DNA of 64,000 bases from Nesterenkonia alba DSM 19423 (GCF_000421745.1 NZ_ATXP01000001.1:62001-126000); one strand, 5' to 3'; numbered from the stretch's first letter, positions 19,264-29,630 are shown. Notes: a model not told the origin generated them from the sequence alone. Made by a program: numbers and translations.

Positions 19264-19800
19264 ATGTCACGCATCGGTCGTCTTCCGATCACCATCCCCT
19301 CCGGCGTCGAGGTCACTCTCGATGGCCGCGACATCACCGTCAAGGGATCTAAGGGCGAACTGTCCCGCACCCTGCCAGCCGGTATCGGCGTCGAGATCGA
19401 AGACGGTGTCCTCACCGTCACCCGTCCCGACGACGAGCGGGAGTCCCGCTCCCTGCACGGTCTGAGCCGCAGCCTCATTAACAACATGATCATCGGGGTC
19501 ACCGAGGGCTTCACCAAGAAGCTCGAGATCGTCGGCACCGGTTACCGTGTGCAGGCCAAGGGCTCCGACCTCGAATTCGCGCTCGGCTACTCCCACCCGG
19601 TTCCGGTGAAAGCCCCGCAGGGGATCACCTTCGCCGTGGAGGGCAACAACAAGCTGGCCGTCTCCGGCATCGACAAGCAGCAGGTCGGCGAGGTCGCCGC
19701 GAACATCCGCAAGCTGCGCAAGCCTGACCCGTACAAGGGCAAAGGCGTGCGCTACGAGGGCGAGCAGATTCGCCGCAAGGCCGGAAAGGCAGGTAAGTAA
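19264..19800 (+). CDS. rplF: 50S ribosomal protein L6
   Basis: The 178-residue product carries two tandem L6 domains: [15 protein letters not shown] with [13 protein letters not shown], then the signature near the C-terminus [17 protein letters not shown]6 sits at the base of the L7/L12 stalk by the sarcin-ricin loop. CCGGAAGGAG before ATG 19264 is a strong ribosome site. rplR follows after 3 bp. Confidence 0.98.
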   Translation: MSRIGRLPITIPSGVEVTLDGRDITVKGSKGELSRTLPAGIGVEIEDGVLTVTRPDDERESRSLHGLSRSLINNMIIGVTEGFTKKLEIVGTGYRVQAKGSDLEFALGYSHPVPVKAPQGITFAVEGNNKLAVSGIDKQQVGEVAANIRKLRKPDPYKGKGVRYEGEQIRRKAGKAGK

Positions 19801-19803
19801 CCC

Positions 19804-20175
19804 ATGGCTATCGGTATCAAGGGCAAGTCCAAGTCCGCTGCCCGCAGCCGGCGCCACCTGCGCCTGCGCAAAAAGGTCCACGGCACCGCTGAGCGTCCGC
19901 GCCTGGTGGTCACTCGCTCCTCGCGCCACATGGTCGCCCAGGTCGTCAACGACCAGGAGTCCCGCACACTGGTCTCGGCCACCACCATGGAAGCCGACCT
20001 GCGCAGCTACGACGGCGATAAAACCGCCAAGGCCAAGAAGGTCGGTGAGCTGATCGCCGAGCGCGCCAAGGCCGCCGGTATCGAAGCTGTCGTCTTCGAC
20101 CGCGGGGGCAATAAGTACCACGGCCGTGTGGCCGCCGTCGCCGACGGCGCCCGGGAAGGTGGTCTGAAGCTGTGA
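19804..20175 (+). CDS. rplR: 50S ribosomal protein L18
   Basis: The 123-residue product shows a very basic N-terminus (about residues 1-30) followed by the L18 core ([24 protein letters not shown], then [42 protein letters not shown]-like sequence). L18 delivers 5S rRNA to the large subunit with L5. The stop overlaps the GTG of rpsE by 4 bp. Confidence 0.98.
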   Translation: MAIGIKGKSKSAARSRRHLRLRKKVHGTAERPRLVVTRSSRHMVAQVVNDQESRTLVSATTMEADLRSYDGDKTAKAKKVGELIAERAKAAGIEAVVFDRGGNKYHGRVAAVADGAREGGLKL

Positions 20176-20903
20176 GTGAGAACACCAATGAGAAGGACGT
20201 TCAGGTGACTGAGGCCAACGAGAACGCCGAGGCTGCTCAGGAGCAGCCGCAGGCTGAGAAGACCGAGTCCGACCGTTCGGGCCGGGGCTCGCGCGGCGGA
20301 GACTCCCGCGGCTCGGGCCGTGGCCGCCGGGAAGGCGGACGCCGCGGCGGGCGCGACGACGACCGTGACAAGTTCCTCGAGCGCGTGGTGACCATCAACC
20401 GCGTCTCCAAGGTCGTCAAGGGTGGTCGGCGCTTCAGCTTCACCGCACTGGTCGTCGTCGGCGATGGCGACGGCACCGTGGGTGTGGGCTACGGCAAAGC
20501 CAAAGAGGTTCCGGCCGCCATCCAAAAGGGTGTGGAAGAGGCCAAGAAGAACTTCTTCCGCGTCCCGCGCGTGGGCTCCACCATCCCGCACCTGGTCAAG
20601 GGTGAGGATGCTGCCGGCGTCGTGCTCCTGCGTCCGGCATCCCCCGGTACCGGTGTGATCGCCGGTGGTCCGGTCCGTGCCGTGCTGGAGTGCGCTGGTA
20701 TCCACGACGTGCTGACCAAGTCCATGGGCTCGGTGAATGCCATCAACATCGTTCACGGCACCATCGACGCCCTCAAGCAGCTCGAGGAGCCCGAGTCCGT
20801 GGCAGCACGCCGCGGCAAGGCCCTCGACGAGGTTGCTCCGGCCCCCATGCTCCGCACGCTGGCTGCGGACCGTGAGGCACGGACCCAGAAGGCAGGTGCG
20901 TAA
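20172..20903 (+). CDS. rpsE: 30S ribosomal protein S5 with long charged N-terminus
   Basis: S5 helps decoding fidelity and mRNA unwinding at the entry site. The double-stranded RNA-binding N-domain begins near residue 65 ([20 protein letters not shown]), and the C-domain includes VPHA-like segments and [22 protein letters not shown]. The first 60 or so residues are an unusual extension: acidic and Gln/Glu-rich, then Arg/Gly/Ser-rich, bringing the length to 243 residues. GTG 20172 overlaps the rplR stop. rpmD follows after 2 bp. Confidence 0.97.
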   Translation: MSENTNEKDVQVTEANENAEAAQEQPQAEKTESDRSGRGSRGGDSRGSGRGRREGGRRGGRDDDRDKFLERVVTINRVSKVVKGGRRFSFTALVVVGDGDGTVGVGYGKAKEVPAAIQKGVEEAKKNFFRVPRVGSTIPHLVKGEDAAGVVLLRPASPGTGVIAGGPVRAVLECAGIHDVLTKSMGSVNAINIVHGTIDALKQLEEPESVAARRGKALDEVAPAPMLRTLAADREARTQKAGA

Positions 20904-20905
20904 CA

Positions 20906-21136
20906 GTGGCACAGAAGGTTCAGTACAACACCGCCCGCGATCTGCAGCCCTCCGACACCAAGCTGGAGATCACCCAGATCAAGTCCACGATCGGCACCAA
21001 GCCCAAGCACCGGGACACCATCCGGTCCCTGGGTCTGAAGCGCATCGGCCACACTGTGGTCCGCGACGCCGACGCCGTCACCGTGGGCATGCTCAACACT
21101 GTCAAGCATCTCGTTCACGTTGAGGAGGCCAAGTGA
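20906..21136 (+). CDS. rpmD: 50S ribosomal protein L30
   Basis: The 76-residue product has an N-terminal extension of about 15 residues and then the short L30 fold: [36 protein letters not shown] 20906 follows AAGGCAGGTGCG inside the end of rpsE. The stop overlaps the GTGATG start region of rplO. Confidence 0.96.
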   Translation: MAQKVQYNTARDLQPSDTKLEITQIKSTIGTKPKHRDTIRSLGLKRIGHTVVRDADAVTVGMLNTVKHLVHVEEAK

Positions 21137-21633
21137 TGGCTGAGAACACTCCCGGAGAATCGGAGGTCCTCAAGCTTCATGACCTGAAGCCGGCCCCCGG
21201 TTCCAAGAAGTCCCGCATCCGCGTGGGTCGCGGTGAGTCCGGCCGTCGCGGCAAGACCGCCGGCCGTGGCACGAAGGGCACCAAGGCCCGTTACCAGGTG
21301 CGCCCCGGATTCGAAGGTGGGCAGCTGCCGCTGCACATGCGCCTGCCGAAGCTGCGTGGTTTCACCAGCCCCTTCCGGGTCGAATACTCCCCGGTCAACC
21401 TCGCCAAGCTCGCCGAGCTCTACCCCGAAGGTGGGGAGGTCACTGCAGCTGACCTCGTGGCTAAAGGTGTGGCTCGCAAGGGCAAGCCGGTGAAGATCCT
21501 CGGTACCGGTGAGATCTCCGTGGCGGTGACGGTGAAGGCTCACGCTTTCTCCGGCAGCGCCAAAGAGAAGATCGCCGCAGCCGGAGGAACGGTGGAGGAA
21601 ATCCCGCTCAAGGGCGGTTCCACTCCAGCGTGA
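21136..21633 (+). CDS. rplO: 50S ribosomal protein L15
   Basis: The family signature is clear: [35 protein letters not shown] followed by [18 protein letters not shown]. The frame could start at GTG 21133 or ATG 21136. GAGGAGG at 21122-21128 gives a 7-nt spacing to the ATG and only 4 nt to the GTG, so I place the start at 21136 (165 aa). It is the last ribosomal gene of this transcription unit; a strong terminator follows. Confidence 0.96.
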   Translation: MAENTPGESEVLKLHDLKPAPGSKKSRIRVGRGESGRRGKTAGRGTKGTKARYQVRPGFEGGQLPLHMRLPKLRGFTSPFRVEYSPVNLAKLAELYPEGGEVTAADLVAKGVARKGKPVKILGTGEISVAVTVKAHAFSGSAKEKIAAAGGTVEEIPLKGGSTPA

Positions 21634-21651
21634 TCTGGTCTGATGCATGCT

Positions 21652-21682
21652 CAGCGCCCCGACGGCACACGTCGGGGCGCTG
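21652..21682 (+). terminator. terminator after rplO (12-bp stem)
   Basis: A perfect 12-bp stem pairs 21652-21663 with 21671-21682 around a 7-nt loop, 18 bp after rplO. Flanking GCATG/CGTGC bases could extend it. It separates the spc ribosomal genes from secY. Confidence 0.88.
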
Positions 21683-21724
21683 CGTGCACCCAGGCACCGA
21701 TTCTTCCCCTCGCCGCCCCCGCGT

Positions 21725-21730
21725 TAGGAT
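21725..21730 (+). promoter_or_regulatory. -10 box TAGGAT of a candidate secY promoter
   Basis: TAGGAT lies 39 bp before the secY start and after the rplO terminator. The preceding CCCCCGCGT resembles the bases before the glmM and glmS -10 boxes. The -35 (TTCTTC at 21701-21706, 18 bp upstream) is weak. Confidence 0.4.
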
Positions 21731-21769
21731 GACTGACTGTGTGGTCGCCAGGCCCCTAGAGGAGGACGC

Positions 21770-23076
<1,307 letters not shown>

Positions 23077-23080
<4 letters not shown>

Positions 23081-23646
23081 CGCGATTGTTGATCGTCGGC
23101 CCCCCAGGGGCCGGTAAGGGAACCCAGTCGACTCTGATCTCCGAGGAGCTTGGCATCGTGGCCATCTCCACCGGAGACATCTTCCGGGCGAATATCAAAG
23201 GCCAGACCGAACTGGGCAAAGAGGCCCAAAAGTACGTCGACGCCGGTGAACTCGTCCCCGACTCGGTGACCAACCGCATGGTGGAGGATCGGCTCACCTG
23301 GGAGGACGCCAAAGACGGCTTCCTGCTGGATGGCTACCCCCGCAACCGCACTCAGGTGAGCGCAATGGACGAAATCCTCGCCCGCCTAGGTGTGGAACTC
23401 GACGTCGTGCTTGAGCTCACTGCCGATCGCGAAGAGCTGATCTCCCGGCTGGTGAAGCGCGCCGAAACGGACGGCCGCACCGATGACAATGAAGACGTCA
23501 TCCGCCACCGACTGGAGGTCTTCGACTCGGAGACCGCCCCGATGATCGAGGAATACCGTCAGCGGGGACTACTCAAGCAGGTCGATGGCCTGGGCTCCGT
23601 GGAGGACGTCAACGCCCGAATCATGCAAGCCATCAAGAGCAGCTGA
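23077..23646 (+). CDS. adk: adenylate kinase, short-lid form
   Basis: The 189-residue protein has the P-loop GPPGAGKGT at residues 8-16, the AMP-binding STGDIFRANI and the LLDGYPRNRTQ motifs, and the lid-flanking RLVKRAETDGRTDDNEDVIRHRL. It catalyses ATP + AMP to 2 ADP. The short lid without zinc cysteines is the usual actinobacterial form. It overlaps secY by 4 bp and precedes map, the classical secY-adk-map order. Confidence 0.97.
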
Positions 23647-23659
23647 ATCTGACCACAGC

Positions 23660-24499
23660 ATGTTCAACCGCTCACGCATTGAGCTGAAAACTCCCGGGCA
23701 GCTGCGCTCTATGGACGCCGCCGGCACAGTGTTGTGCCAGGCGCTTGACGCGGTCATCGGCGCAGCCCGCCCGGGAGTCACCACCGGTGAGCTGGACGCG
23801 GTGTTCGCTAAGTTCATCGCTGAACGAGGTGCCCAGCCGAACTTCCTTAACTACCACGGTTTTCCGGGGCATATTTGCACCTCCGTGAATGAAGAAGTCG
23901 TCCACGGGATCCCAGGGGACCGGGTTCTTGCCGAAGGGGATGTCCTCACTGTCGATGCCGGCTGCATCATCGACGGTTGGCACTCCGACTCGGCCCGCAC
24001 CGTGATCCTCGGCTCATCCGACGAGGGCACCGCCGATCCGGCCGACGAGCGGCTTTCCGATGTGACACGCGGCGCCCTGTGGGCCGGTATCGCTGCCTTC
24101 GCTGAAGCCAAGCACGTCGGGGAGATCGGTGAGGCCATCGAAGACTACGTCACCTCCCAGCCGGGTGAGCCGCTGGGGATCCTCGAAGACTACGTGGGCC
24201 ACGGCATCGGCTCGGCCATGCACCTTCCCCCGGACGTGTTCAACTACGCCACCGGGATGAAGGGCGCCAAGATTAAACCGGGTATGGCCTTAGCGATCGA
24301 GCCCATGCTGGTCCGCGGCAGCATCGAAACCCGCGTGCTCGACGACGACTGGACTGTCGTCACCGCCGATGGTGCCCGGTCTTGCCAGTGGGAACATTCG
24401 GTCTGCCGGCACGAGGACGGTATCTGGGTGCTCACCGCCGCCGACGGCGGAGCCGCCGACCTCGCGCCGCACGGGATCACCCCGGTGCCCATTCCCTAG
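23660..24499 (+). CDS. map: type I methionine aminopeptidase
   Basis: The protein removes N-terminal Met from nascent chains. The metal ligands of the pita-bread fold are present: Asp in LTVDAG, Asp in WHSDSARTV, His in GHGIGSAMH, Glu in AIEPML and Glu in CQWEHSV; the substrate-site His is in NYHGFPG. ATG 23660 (279 aa) agrees with the family N-terminus; no strong ribosome site precedes it, so coupling with adk 13 bp upstream is likely. The frame extends upstream without support. Confidence 0.96.
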   Translation: MFNRSRIELKTPGQLRSMDAAGTVLCQALDAVIGAARPGVTTGELDAVFAKFIAERGAQPNFLNYHGFPGHICTSVNEEVVHGIPGDRVLAEGDVLTVDAGCIIDGWHSDSARTVILGSSDEGTADPADERLSDVTRGALWAGIAAFAEAKHVGEIGEAIEDYVTSQPGEPLGILEDYVGHGIGSAMHLPPDVFNYATGMKGAKIKPGMALAIEPMLVRGSIETRVLDDDWTVVTADGARSCQWEHSVCRHEDGIWVLTAADGGAADLAPHGITPVPIP

Positions 24500-24632
24500 C
24501 TGGAAAGGCTACGGTCAGACCGTGGCAGAGTTCACCAGAAGTTCATCCGAGCTCTGTCCGGCAACTCTTCCCCCTCGGGTAGATGCAGGCGCACAATGAG
24601 CGCACCTACCCACTGAGTATGGAAGGCCCACC

Positions 24633-25055
24633 ATGGCACTCGGTTTCACCCCGTATCTGATGTTCAACGGAACCGCTCGCGAAGCGATGACGTACTATGC
24701 CGAGGTCTTCGGCGGTGAACTCGACCTTCTCACCTACGGAGAGGGGATGGGTGTCGATGACGACTCTCAAGACCGCATCATGCACAGCTCCCTGTACTTG
24801 GAGCGTGGCGCCCACATTATGGGTGCTGATCTATTCCCCGGCCAGGTGGCCAATGGGCTGGGCACCATCTCGCTGACCTCGAGTGACGAAACCGCAGACG
24901 ACAATGCGCGGATCGCGCAGTGGTGGGAGCGTTTCGCGCCGGAGGCCGAGATCTCCATCCCGTTAGAAGCAGCACCGTGGAACCCTGAGGACCGATTCGG
25001 CCAGCTGAAGGACAAGTTCGGCGTCGAATGGATGTTCATCCTCGGCAGCCAGTAG
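24633..25055 (+). CDS. PhnB-like VOC superfamily protein
   Basis: The 140-residue sequence fits the PhnB / glyoxalase-like fold: TPYLMFNGTAREAMTYYAEVFGGEL at the start, the GMGVDDDSQDRIMHSSL middle, and DRFGQLKDKFGVEWMFILG at the end. Members of this family have diverse or unknown substrates, so no reaction can be assigned. GGAAGG precedes ATG 24633. It interrupts the usual map-infA neighbourhood, with 133 bp upstream and 239 bp downstream, and is probably transcribed on its own. Confidence 0.85.
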   Translation: MALGFTPYLMFNGTAREAMTYYAEVFGGELDLLTYGEGMGVDDDSQDRIMHSSLYLERGAHIMGADLFPGQVANGLGTISLTSSDETADDNARIAQWWERFAPEAEISIPLEAAPWNPEDRFGQLKDKFGVEWMFILGSQ

Positions 25056-25116
25056 CGCACCACCCAGCGGCCGAGGCTGACCTACCATGTAAGTGGCGGT
25101 GTCGCGAATTCTCAGG

Positions 25117-25122
25117 TAGAGT
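25117..25122 (+). promoter_or_regulatory. -10 box TAGAGT of a candidate infA promoter
   Basis: GGTAGAGT resembles the GGTATAGT and GGTATCGT sequences before rplM and rpsL. No good -35 is visible; GTGGCGG lies at roughly the right distance, as it does before rplM. The start of infA is 172 bp downstream. Confidence 0.35.
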
Positions 25123-25294
25123 TGACTGCTGGTTGTCTCTGTGGGTGAGCCGTGCCCGCGCGTCGTCGTGCGAAACGGTCATCTGCAGGGCGTATCAGGC
25201 AGAAGTCCAGATTCCCTCTGACGTTCACCGTCGGCCCACAGCTTAGCGGGTCGATGCGTGCGCTGACGGGGATCGCGATCGGTGTGTGGAGAGT

Positions 25295-25516
25295 ATGGGC
25301 AAAAAAGAAGGCGTCATCGAGGTCGAGGGTCAGGTTGTCGAAGCCCTGCCGAATGCCATGTTCCGGGTGAAGCTGGAGAACGACCACGTCGTTTTGGCCA
25401 CGATCTCGGGCAAGATGCGTCAGCACTACATCCGGATCCTCCCCGAGGACCGGGTCGTCGTCGAGATGAGCCCCTACGACCTCAACCGCGGCCGCATCGT
25501 CTACCGCTACAAGTAA
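25295..25516 (+). CDS. infA: translation initiation factor IF-1
   Basis: The 73-residue protein is a single S1/OB domain covering the 30S A site during initiation: [30 protein letters not shown], then [26 protein letters not shown] and [11 protein letters not shown] 25295 gives the exact family length; in-frame codons further upstream would add unrelated residues. rpmJ follows after 16 bp. Confidence 0.98.
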   Translation: MGKKEGVIEVEGQVVEALPNAMFRVKLENDHVVLATISGKMRQHYIRILPEDRVVVEMSPYDLNRGRIVYRYK

Positions 25517-25532
25517 GAAGGAACCCACCACT

Positions 25533-25646
25533 ATGAAGGTTCAGCCGAGCGTCAAGCAGATCTGCAGCGACTGCAAGCTGATCCGCCGCAACGGCGTGGT
25601 CCGCGTGATCTGCAAGAACCCGCGCCACAAGCAGCGCCAGGGCTAA
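25533..25646 (+). CDS. rpmJ: 50S ribosomal protein L36
   Basis: A 37-residue basic protein reads [19 protein letters not shown] at the start and ends in Lys-Gln-Arg-Gln-Gly. The zinc ligands Cys11, Cys14, Cys27 and His32 are intact, so this is the zinc-binding (C+) form. AGAAGGA at 25516-25522 lies 10 nt before the ATG. It sits between infA and rpsM as usual. The 265-bp gap after it (25647-25911) has one short GC hairpin near 25661-25679 and no gene. Confidence 0.97.
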   Translation: MKVQPSVKQICSDCKLIRRNGVVRVICKNPRHKQRQG

Positions 25647-25911
25647 ATGCTCTTGCTGCGCCGGGGTGCCGCATCCCGGGGCAGGTCCCGGCAGTGTTAC
25701 CCGCCTTTTACGGTGAGGAACACCGCCAACAACTCAATACAGCTCACAGATATGGCAGTGCAGCTTGCGCGAGCTGGCAAGCACACCTCCGGTTGCCGAA
25801 GGCCGGAGACCCGCAGCTGCGGCGTCACCTCCGACGTCGCGGACTCACCACGGTGACGCGGGGTCGCGCTGCTGAAGACCTTCGGACACATACAAGGAGG
25901 AAACTGCACAG

Positions 25912-26280
25912 ATGGCACGTCTGGCAGGTGTCGACATTCCGCGCGAAAAGCGCGCGGTCATCGGACTCACCTATATCTACGGCGTCGGACGCAACCGCGC
26001 CGAACAGGCACTCGAGGCCACCGGAGTGGACCCCAACACCCGGGTGAAGGACCTCACCGACGATCAGCTGGTCGCCCTGCGCGACTACATCGAAGGCAAC
26101 TTCACCGTCGAGGGTGACCTTCGCCGCGAAGTCGCCTCAGACATTCGCCGCAAGGTCGAAATCGGCTCCTACCAGGGTCTGCGCCACCGCCGCGGGCTCC
26201 CGGTGCGCGGCCAGAAGACCCAGAACAACGCCCGCACCCGCAAGGGCCCCAAGAAGACCGTCGCAGGCAAAAAGAAGTAG
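25912..26280 (+). CDS. rpsM: 30S ribosomal protein S13
   Basis: The 122-residue product is typical: [14 protein letters not shown], a helix-two-turn-helix region, [29 protein letters not shown] and a Lys-rich tail that contacts P-site tRNA and bridge B1. AAGGAGG at 25894-25900 is 11 nt before the ATG. It starts the alpha operon rpsM-rpsK-rpoA-rplQ, from which rpsD is absent. Confidence 0.98.
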   Translation: MARLAGVDIPREKRAVIGLTYIYGVGRNRAEQALEATGVDPNTRVKDLTDDQLVALRDYIEGNFTVEGDLRREVASDIRRKVEIGSYQGLRHRRGLPVRGQKTQNNARTRKGPKKTVAGKKK

Positions 26281-26295
26281 TCGAGCAGGAGAACC

Positions 26296-26697
26296 ATGCC
26301 CCCCAAGACTCGAGCCGCCGCGCGCAAGCCGCGCCGCCGCGCATCAAAGAACATCACCCAGGGTCAGGCTCACATCAAGTCGACCTTCAACAACACCATC
26401 GTCTCCATCACCGACCCCACCGGCGCCGTGGTCTCCTGGGCCTCCTCCGGCGAGGTCGGCTTCAAGGGATCCCGTAAGTCGACTCCGTTCGCCGCGCAGA
26501 TGGCTGCCGAGCAGGCCGCCAAGCGCGCCCAGGAGCACGGGATGAAGAAGGTGGACGTCTTCGTCAAGGGTCCGGGCTCCGGCCGGGAGACCGCCATCCG
26601 TTCGCTGCAGGCCGCTGGCCTGGAGGTCGGCTCCATCCAGGACGTGACCCCGAGCGCGCACAACGGCTGCCGGCCGCCTAAGCGCCGCCGCGTCTGA
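26296..26697 (+). CDS. rpsK: 30S ribosomal protein S11
   Basis: The 133-residue product contains the S11 core: [47 protein letters not shown], and the C-terminal [17 protein letters not shown] end. It lies on the 30S platform near the Shine-Dalgarno helix. GAGCAGGAGAACC precedes ATG 26296. A 137-bp gap with a GC hairpin separates it from rpoA; many bacteria have rpsD here. Confidence 0.98.
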   Translation: MPPKTRAAARKPRRRASKNITQGQAHIKSTFNNTIVSITDPTGAVVSWASSGEVGFKGSRKSTPFAAQMAAEQAAKRAQEHGMKKVDVFVKGPGSGRETAIRSLQAAGLEVGSIQDVTPSAHNGCRPPKRRRV

Positions 26698-26725
26698 CCC
26701 GCCACGCCGCAGACAGCTGACTTCA

Positions 26726-26765
26726 GCCGGCGTCGGCGGTTACCCGCCAACCCGCCGTCGCCGGC
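26726..26765 (+). terminator. long GC hairpin between rpsK and rpoA (possible partial terminator)
   Basis: Arms 26726-26739 and 26752-26765 pair over 14 positions with one mismatch around a 12-nt loop. It lies 28 bp after rpsK. It could be a terminator or attenuator that lowers rpoA transcription relative to rpsM and rpsK. A CATATA-like sequence at 26802 might provide a weak rpoA promoter. Confidence 0.5.
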
Positions 26766-26834
26766 GACCGCCTCATCCCTCCAGTCGACGAAAGAGTGCG
26801 TCATATAGCGGACGGACTCTGAAAGGAACCACCA

Positions 26835-27854
26835 GTGCTCATTGCACAGCGCCCCACGCTGACCGAAGAAGTCGTCAACGACACTCGCGCCCGCTTCACC
26901 ATCGAGCCGTTAGAGCCCGGCTTCGGTTACACCCTCGGCAACTCCCTGCGCCGGACCCTGCTGTCCTCCATCCCCGGTGCGGCGGTGACCAGCATCCGCA
27001 TCGACGGCGTGCTGCACGAGTTCAGCACTATCGCCGGAGCTAAAGAAGACGTCACCGAACTGGTGCTCAACGTCAAGAAACTCTCGGTCTCATCCGAGCA
27101 CGACGAGCCCGTCGTCGCCTACCTCCGTAAGGAAGGTCCCGGCCCGGTGACTGCTGCCGACATCACCCCTCCGGCCGGTGTGGAATTCCACAATCCGGAC
27201 CTGCAGCTTCTGACCCTCAACGAGGACGGCAAGCTGGATCTTGAGCTGACCATCGAGCGTGGGCGTGGCTACGTCTCCGCTGCGATGAACAAGCTTGAGG
27301 ACTCCGAGATTGGTCGGATCCCGGTGGACTCCATCTACTCCCCGGTGCTGAAGGTCAGCTACAAGGTCGAAGCCACTCGTGTGGAGCAGCGCACTGACTT
27401 CGACAAACTCACCATCGACGTCGAGACCAAGCCCTCCCTCTCCCCGCGGGATGCACTGGCCTCGGCCGGCTCCACCCTCGTGGAGCTCTTCGGCCTGGCC
27501 AAGGAGCTCAACATCTCCGCCGAAGGCATTGAGATGGGCCCCTCGCCGACCGACGCCGCCCTCGCCGCCGACATGGCGCTGCCCATTGAGGACCTCGACC
27601 TCACGGTGCGGTCCTACAACTGCCTCAAGCGCGAAGGCATCCACACGATCGGTGAGCTGACCGCCCGCTCCGAGGCCGACCTGATGGACATCCGGAACTT
27701 CGGAGCCAAGTCCATCGACGAGGTCAAGGAGAAGCTGGCCGAATACAACCTCCAGCTGAAGGACTCCCCGGAGGGCTTTGACCCGACGGCCGCTCGCTTC
27801 GCCGCAGAAGAGGACGAGTACGACGACGAGGCCGACGCTCAGTTCTCCAACTGA
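26835..27854 (+). CDS. rpoA: RNA polymerase alpha subunit
   Basis: The 339-residue product has the alpha N-terminal assembly domain ([34 protein letters not shown]) and the C-terminal DNA- and activator-binding domain with [20 protein letters not shown] and [17 protein letters not shown] 26835 follows GAAAGGAACC. It shares a unit with rplQ downstream (72-bp gap). No unusual change in the alpha-CTD is evident. Confidence 0.98.
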   Translation: MLIAQRPTLTEEVVNDTRARFTIEPLEPGFGYTLGNSLRRTLLSSIPGAAVTSIRIDGVLHEFSTIAGAKEDVTELVLNVKKLSVSSEHDEPVVAYLRKEGPGPVTAADITPPAGVEFHNPDLQLLTLNEDGKLDLELTIERGRGYVSAAMNKLEDSEIGRIPVDSIYSPVLKVSYKVEATRVEQRTDFDKLTIDVETKPSLSPRDALASAGSTLVELFGLAKELNISAEGIEMGPSPTDAALAADMALPIEDLDLTVRSYNCLKREGIHTIGELTARSEADLMDIRNFGAKSIDEVKEKLAEYNLQLKDSPEGFDPTAARFAAEEDEYDDEADAQFSN

Positions 27855-27926
27855 GCCTCACCGACGTCGCCCCCTAGAGAACATCGTGCTCGCCCCGGGC
27901 GAGCAGACCAACAGGAGTAAGAGACC

Positions 27927-28538
27927 ATGCCAACCCCCACCAAGGGAGCACGCCTGGGCGGCAGCCCGGCGCACGAGAAGCAGATGCTGGCCAACTTGGC
28001 GGTCAGTCTCTTCGAGCACCGCTCCATCACCACCACTGTCACCAAGGCCAAGCGCCTGCGCCCCTATGCCGAGCGGCTCATCACCCACGCCAAGAAGGGT
28101 GACCTGGCCGCCCGGCGTCGTGTGGTCGCTGAGATCAGCGCCTCCAACGCCACGAACCAGGGCGTGGTGCACGAGCTGTTCACCGTCATCGCTCCGGCCA
28201 TGGCCGAACGTCCTGGTGGCTACACCCGGATCACCAAGATCGGTAACCGTAAGGGTGACAACGCCCCCATGGCCGTGATCGAGCTGGTGATGGAACCGGT
28301 CAGCCCCAAGCAGAAGGTGGTCCGCGACGCCGAGGCGGCCACCGCCGCAGCTGCGCCGGCTGAGGACACCGCGGCTGAAGAGACCGAGCAGGTTGACGAG
28401 GTCGCCGCGGAGACCGCCGACGCCCCGGATGCCGAAGCCTCTGATGACGCGGCCGCTGAGACCCCAGCGGACACCGAGACCGACGAGGCGGCCGCAGAAG
28501 CCGCTGCAGAAGACGGCGATCCCGAAGCTGAGAAGTAA
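27927..28538 (+). CDS. rplQ: 50S ribosomal protein L17 with acidic Ala-rich extension
   Basis: The first 120 or so residues are a normal L17: [32 protein letters not shown], the [12 protein letters not shown] segment and [22 protein letters not shown]. From about residue 130 the protein continues for some 75 residues as a low-complexity tail of Ala, Glu, Asp and Thr, giving 203 residues. Acidic L17 tails occur in other actinobacteria; their role is unknown to me. CAGGAG precedes ATG 27927. It is the last gene of the alpha operon, followed by a strong terminator. Confidence 0.97.
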   Translation: MPTPTKGARLGGSPAHEKQMLANLAVSLFEHRSITTTVTKAKRLRPYAERLITHAKKGDLAARRRVVAEISASNATNQGVVHELFTVIAPAMAERPGGYTRITKIGNRKGDNAPMAVIELVMEPVSPKQKVVRDAEAATAAAAPAEDTAAEETEQVDEVAAETADAPDAEASDDAAAETPADTETDEAAAEAAAEDGDPEAEK

Positions 28539-28578
28539 GCGGGCTGGGCAGTAAACCGGCCCTGTCGCATACAGCCTG

Positions 28579-28611
28579 GTGCCCCGGACCTGACCAAGAG
28601 GTCCGGGGCAC
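28579..28611 (+). terminator. rplQ terminator (13-bp stem)
   Basis: A perfect 13-bp stem joins 28579-28591 and 28599-28611 around a 7-nt loop, 40 bp after the rplQ stop. It ends the large ribosomal block. Confidence 0.88.
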
Positions 28612-28640
28612 TGCTGTGTCTGCCGCCTGCACCGAAGCAG

Positions 28641-28708
28641 TCCTGCATAACCCTATGAACTCTGCATAGGGTTATAGCGTGATGCAGAGTTCATAGGGTT
28701 ATGCAGGA
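28641..28708. repeat. perfect 27-bp inverted repeat with 14-nt centre, upstream of truA
   Basis: Positions 28641-28667 are the exact reverse complement of 28682-28708. The block is visibly richer in A and T than its surroundings. The 11-mer CATAGGGTTAT occurs at 28665-28675 and 28693-28703 and, inverted, at 28646-28656. The first and second copies can form an alternative 10-bp hairpin (28647-28656 with 28666-28675). The repeat sits between the rplQ terminator and truA (ATG 28733). Possible roles are an operator, a structured leader or a small palindromic mobile element; the sequence alone does not decide. No second copy is evident in this window. Confidence 0.9.
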
Positions 28709-28732
28709 ACGGGTGTTCAGTAGGCTGGGACC

Positions 28733-29581
28733 ATGCCCCGCATCCGCCTGGATCTCGCCTATGACGGCAACGCGTACAAGGGCTGGGCGCACCAGCCCGG
28801 CCTGCGCACCGTCGAAGGAGCCCTGCGGGAGGCGCTCGTCACCATCATCCGCCGCGAGGTGCCGGTCGTGGTCGCTGGACGGACCGATGCCGGCGTGCAT
28901 GCGCGAGGGCAGGTCGTCCACCTCGACCTCGAGACCGCCGAGTGGCAGCGCCTGGCCCGTGATCGGCAGCTGACCGCCGCTGAGGCGATGGCCCGCCGAC
29001 TCAACGCCGTACTCGCCAACGAAGCAGGCGCCGTCGTCGTCTACCGTGCCGCAGAAGTTCCCGAGACATTCGACGCCCGGTTCTCGGCACTGAGCCGCAC
29101 CTACACCTACCGGATCGCCGACCAGCGCGAGTTGTGGGACCCGCTGCGCCGGCACCACACTGCCTGGCTGCGCACGCGGTTGGATGAAACCCTCATGCAT
29201 ACCGAAGCCATCACTGCCACGGGTCTGCGTGACTTCGGCAGCTTTTGTCGGCCCCGAGAGCACTCCACCACCATCCGGGAGCTCCTCGCCTTCGACATCA
29301 CCCGGGGGGACGACGGCGTCATCACCGCGGCACTGACAGCCGATGCCTTCTGTCACCATATGGTCCGGGCGCTCATCGGGGCCTGCATCGACGTCGGCTC
29401 CGGGCGCCGAGCCCCCGGATGGGTCACCACCCGGTTAGCGGACCCCCAGTGGGACGAACGCGTGCGCCTCGCCCCGCCGCAGGGACTCGTGCTCGAACGC
29501 GTCGACTACCCTGCGCCGGACCAACTGGCTAGCCGTGCCGCCCAGACCCGCGCAATGCGCCCCACCCAGGGCACCACGTAA
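28733..29581 (+). CDS. truA: tRNA pseudouridine(38-40) synthase
   Basis: TruA modifies U38-U40 in the anticodon arm. The 282-residue product opens with MPRIRLDLAYDGNAYKGWAHQP, and the catalytic Asp52 lies in AGRTDAGVHARGQV. The family segments SRTYTYRI, FGSFCRPREHSTT and DAFCHHMVRALIGACIDVG follow. truA commonly follows rplQ, but here a terminator and the large inverted repeat lie between them. No strong ribosome site is seen before ATG 28733, so a short or structured leader is likely. Confidence 0.95.
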   Translation: MPRIRLDLAYDGNAYKGWAHQPGLRTVEGALREALVTIIRREVPVVVAGRTDAGVHARGQVVHLDLETAEWQRLARDRQLTAAEAMARRLNAVLANEAGAVVVYRAAEVPETFDARFSALSRTYTYRIADQRELWDPLRRHHTAWLRTRLDETLMHTEAITATGLRDFGSFCRPREHSTTIRELLAFDITRGDDGVITAALTADAFCHHMVRALIGACIDVGSGRRAPGWVTTRLADPQWDERVRLAPPQGLVLERVDYPAPDQLASRAAQTRAMRPTQGTT

Positions 29582-29601
29582 GCGGTGCGGGTCACCTTTT
29601 G

Positions 29602-29630
29602 TTGCACGGACCGACTCAAACAGGCATACT
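29602..29630 (+). promoter_or_regulatory. promoter TTGCAC-N17-CATACT for the sugar transporter
   Basis: TTGCAC at 29602-29607 and CATACT at 29625-29630 are spaced by 17 bp, 70 bp before ATG 29701. It lies just after the truA stop. Confidence 0.5.

Noticed and set aside
24509-24523. ACGGTC-A-GACCGT palindrome after map
   Set aside because: A one-base loop cannot form a hairpin, and the site is too short to separate from chance; no promoter lies beside it.
25661-25679. Short hairpin after rpmJ as a terminator
   Set aside because: Only seven pairs, one of them G-U; too weak to call among GC-rich sequence, and the alpha operon may continue through it.
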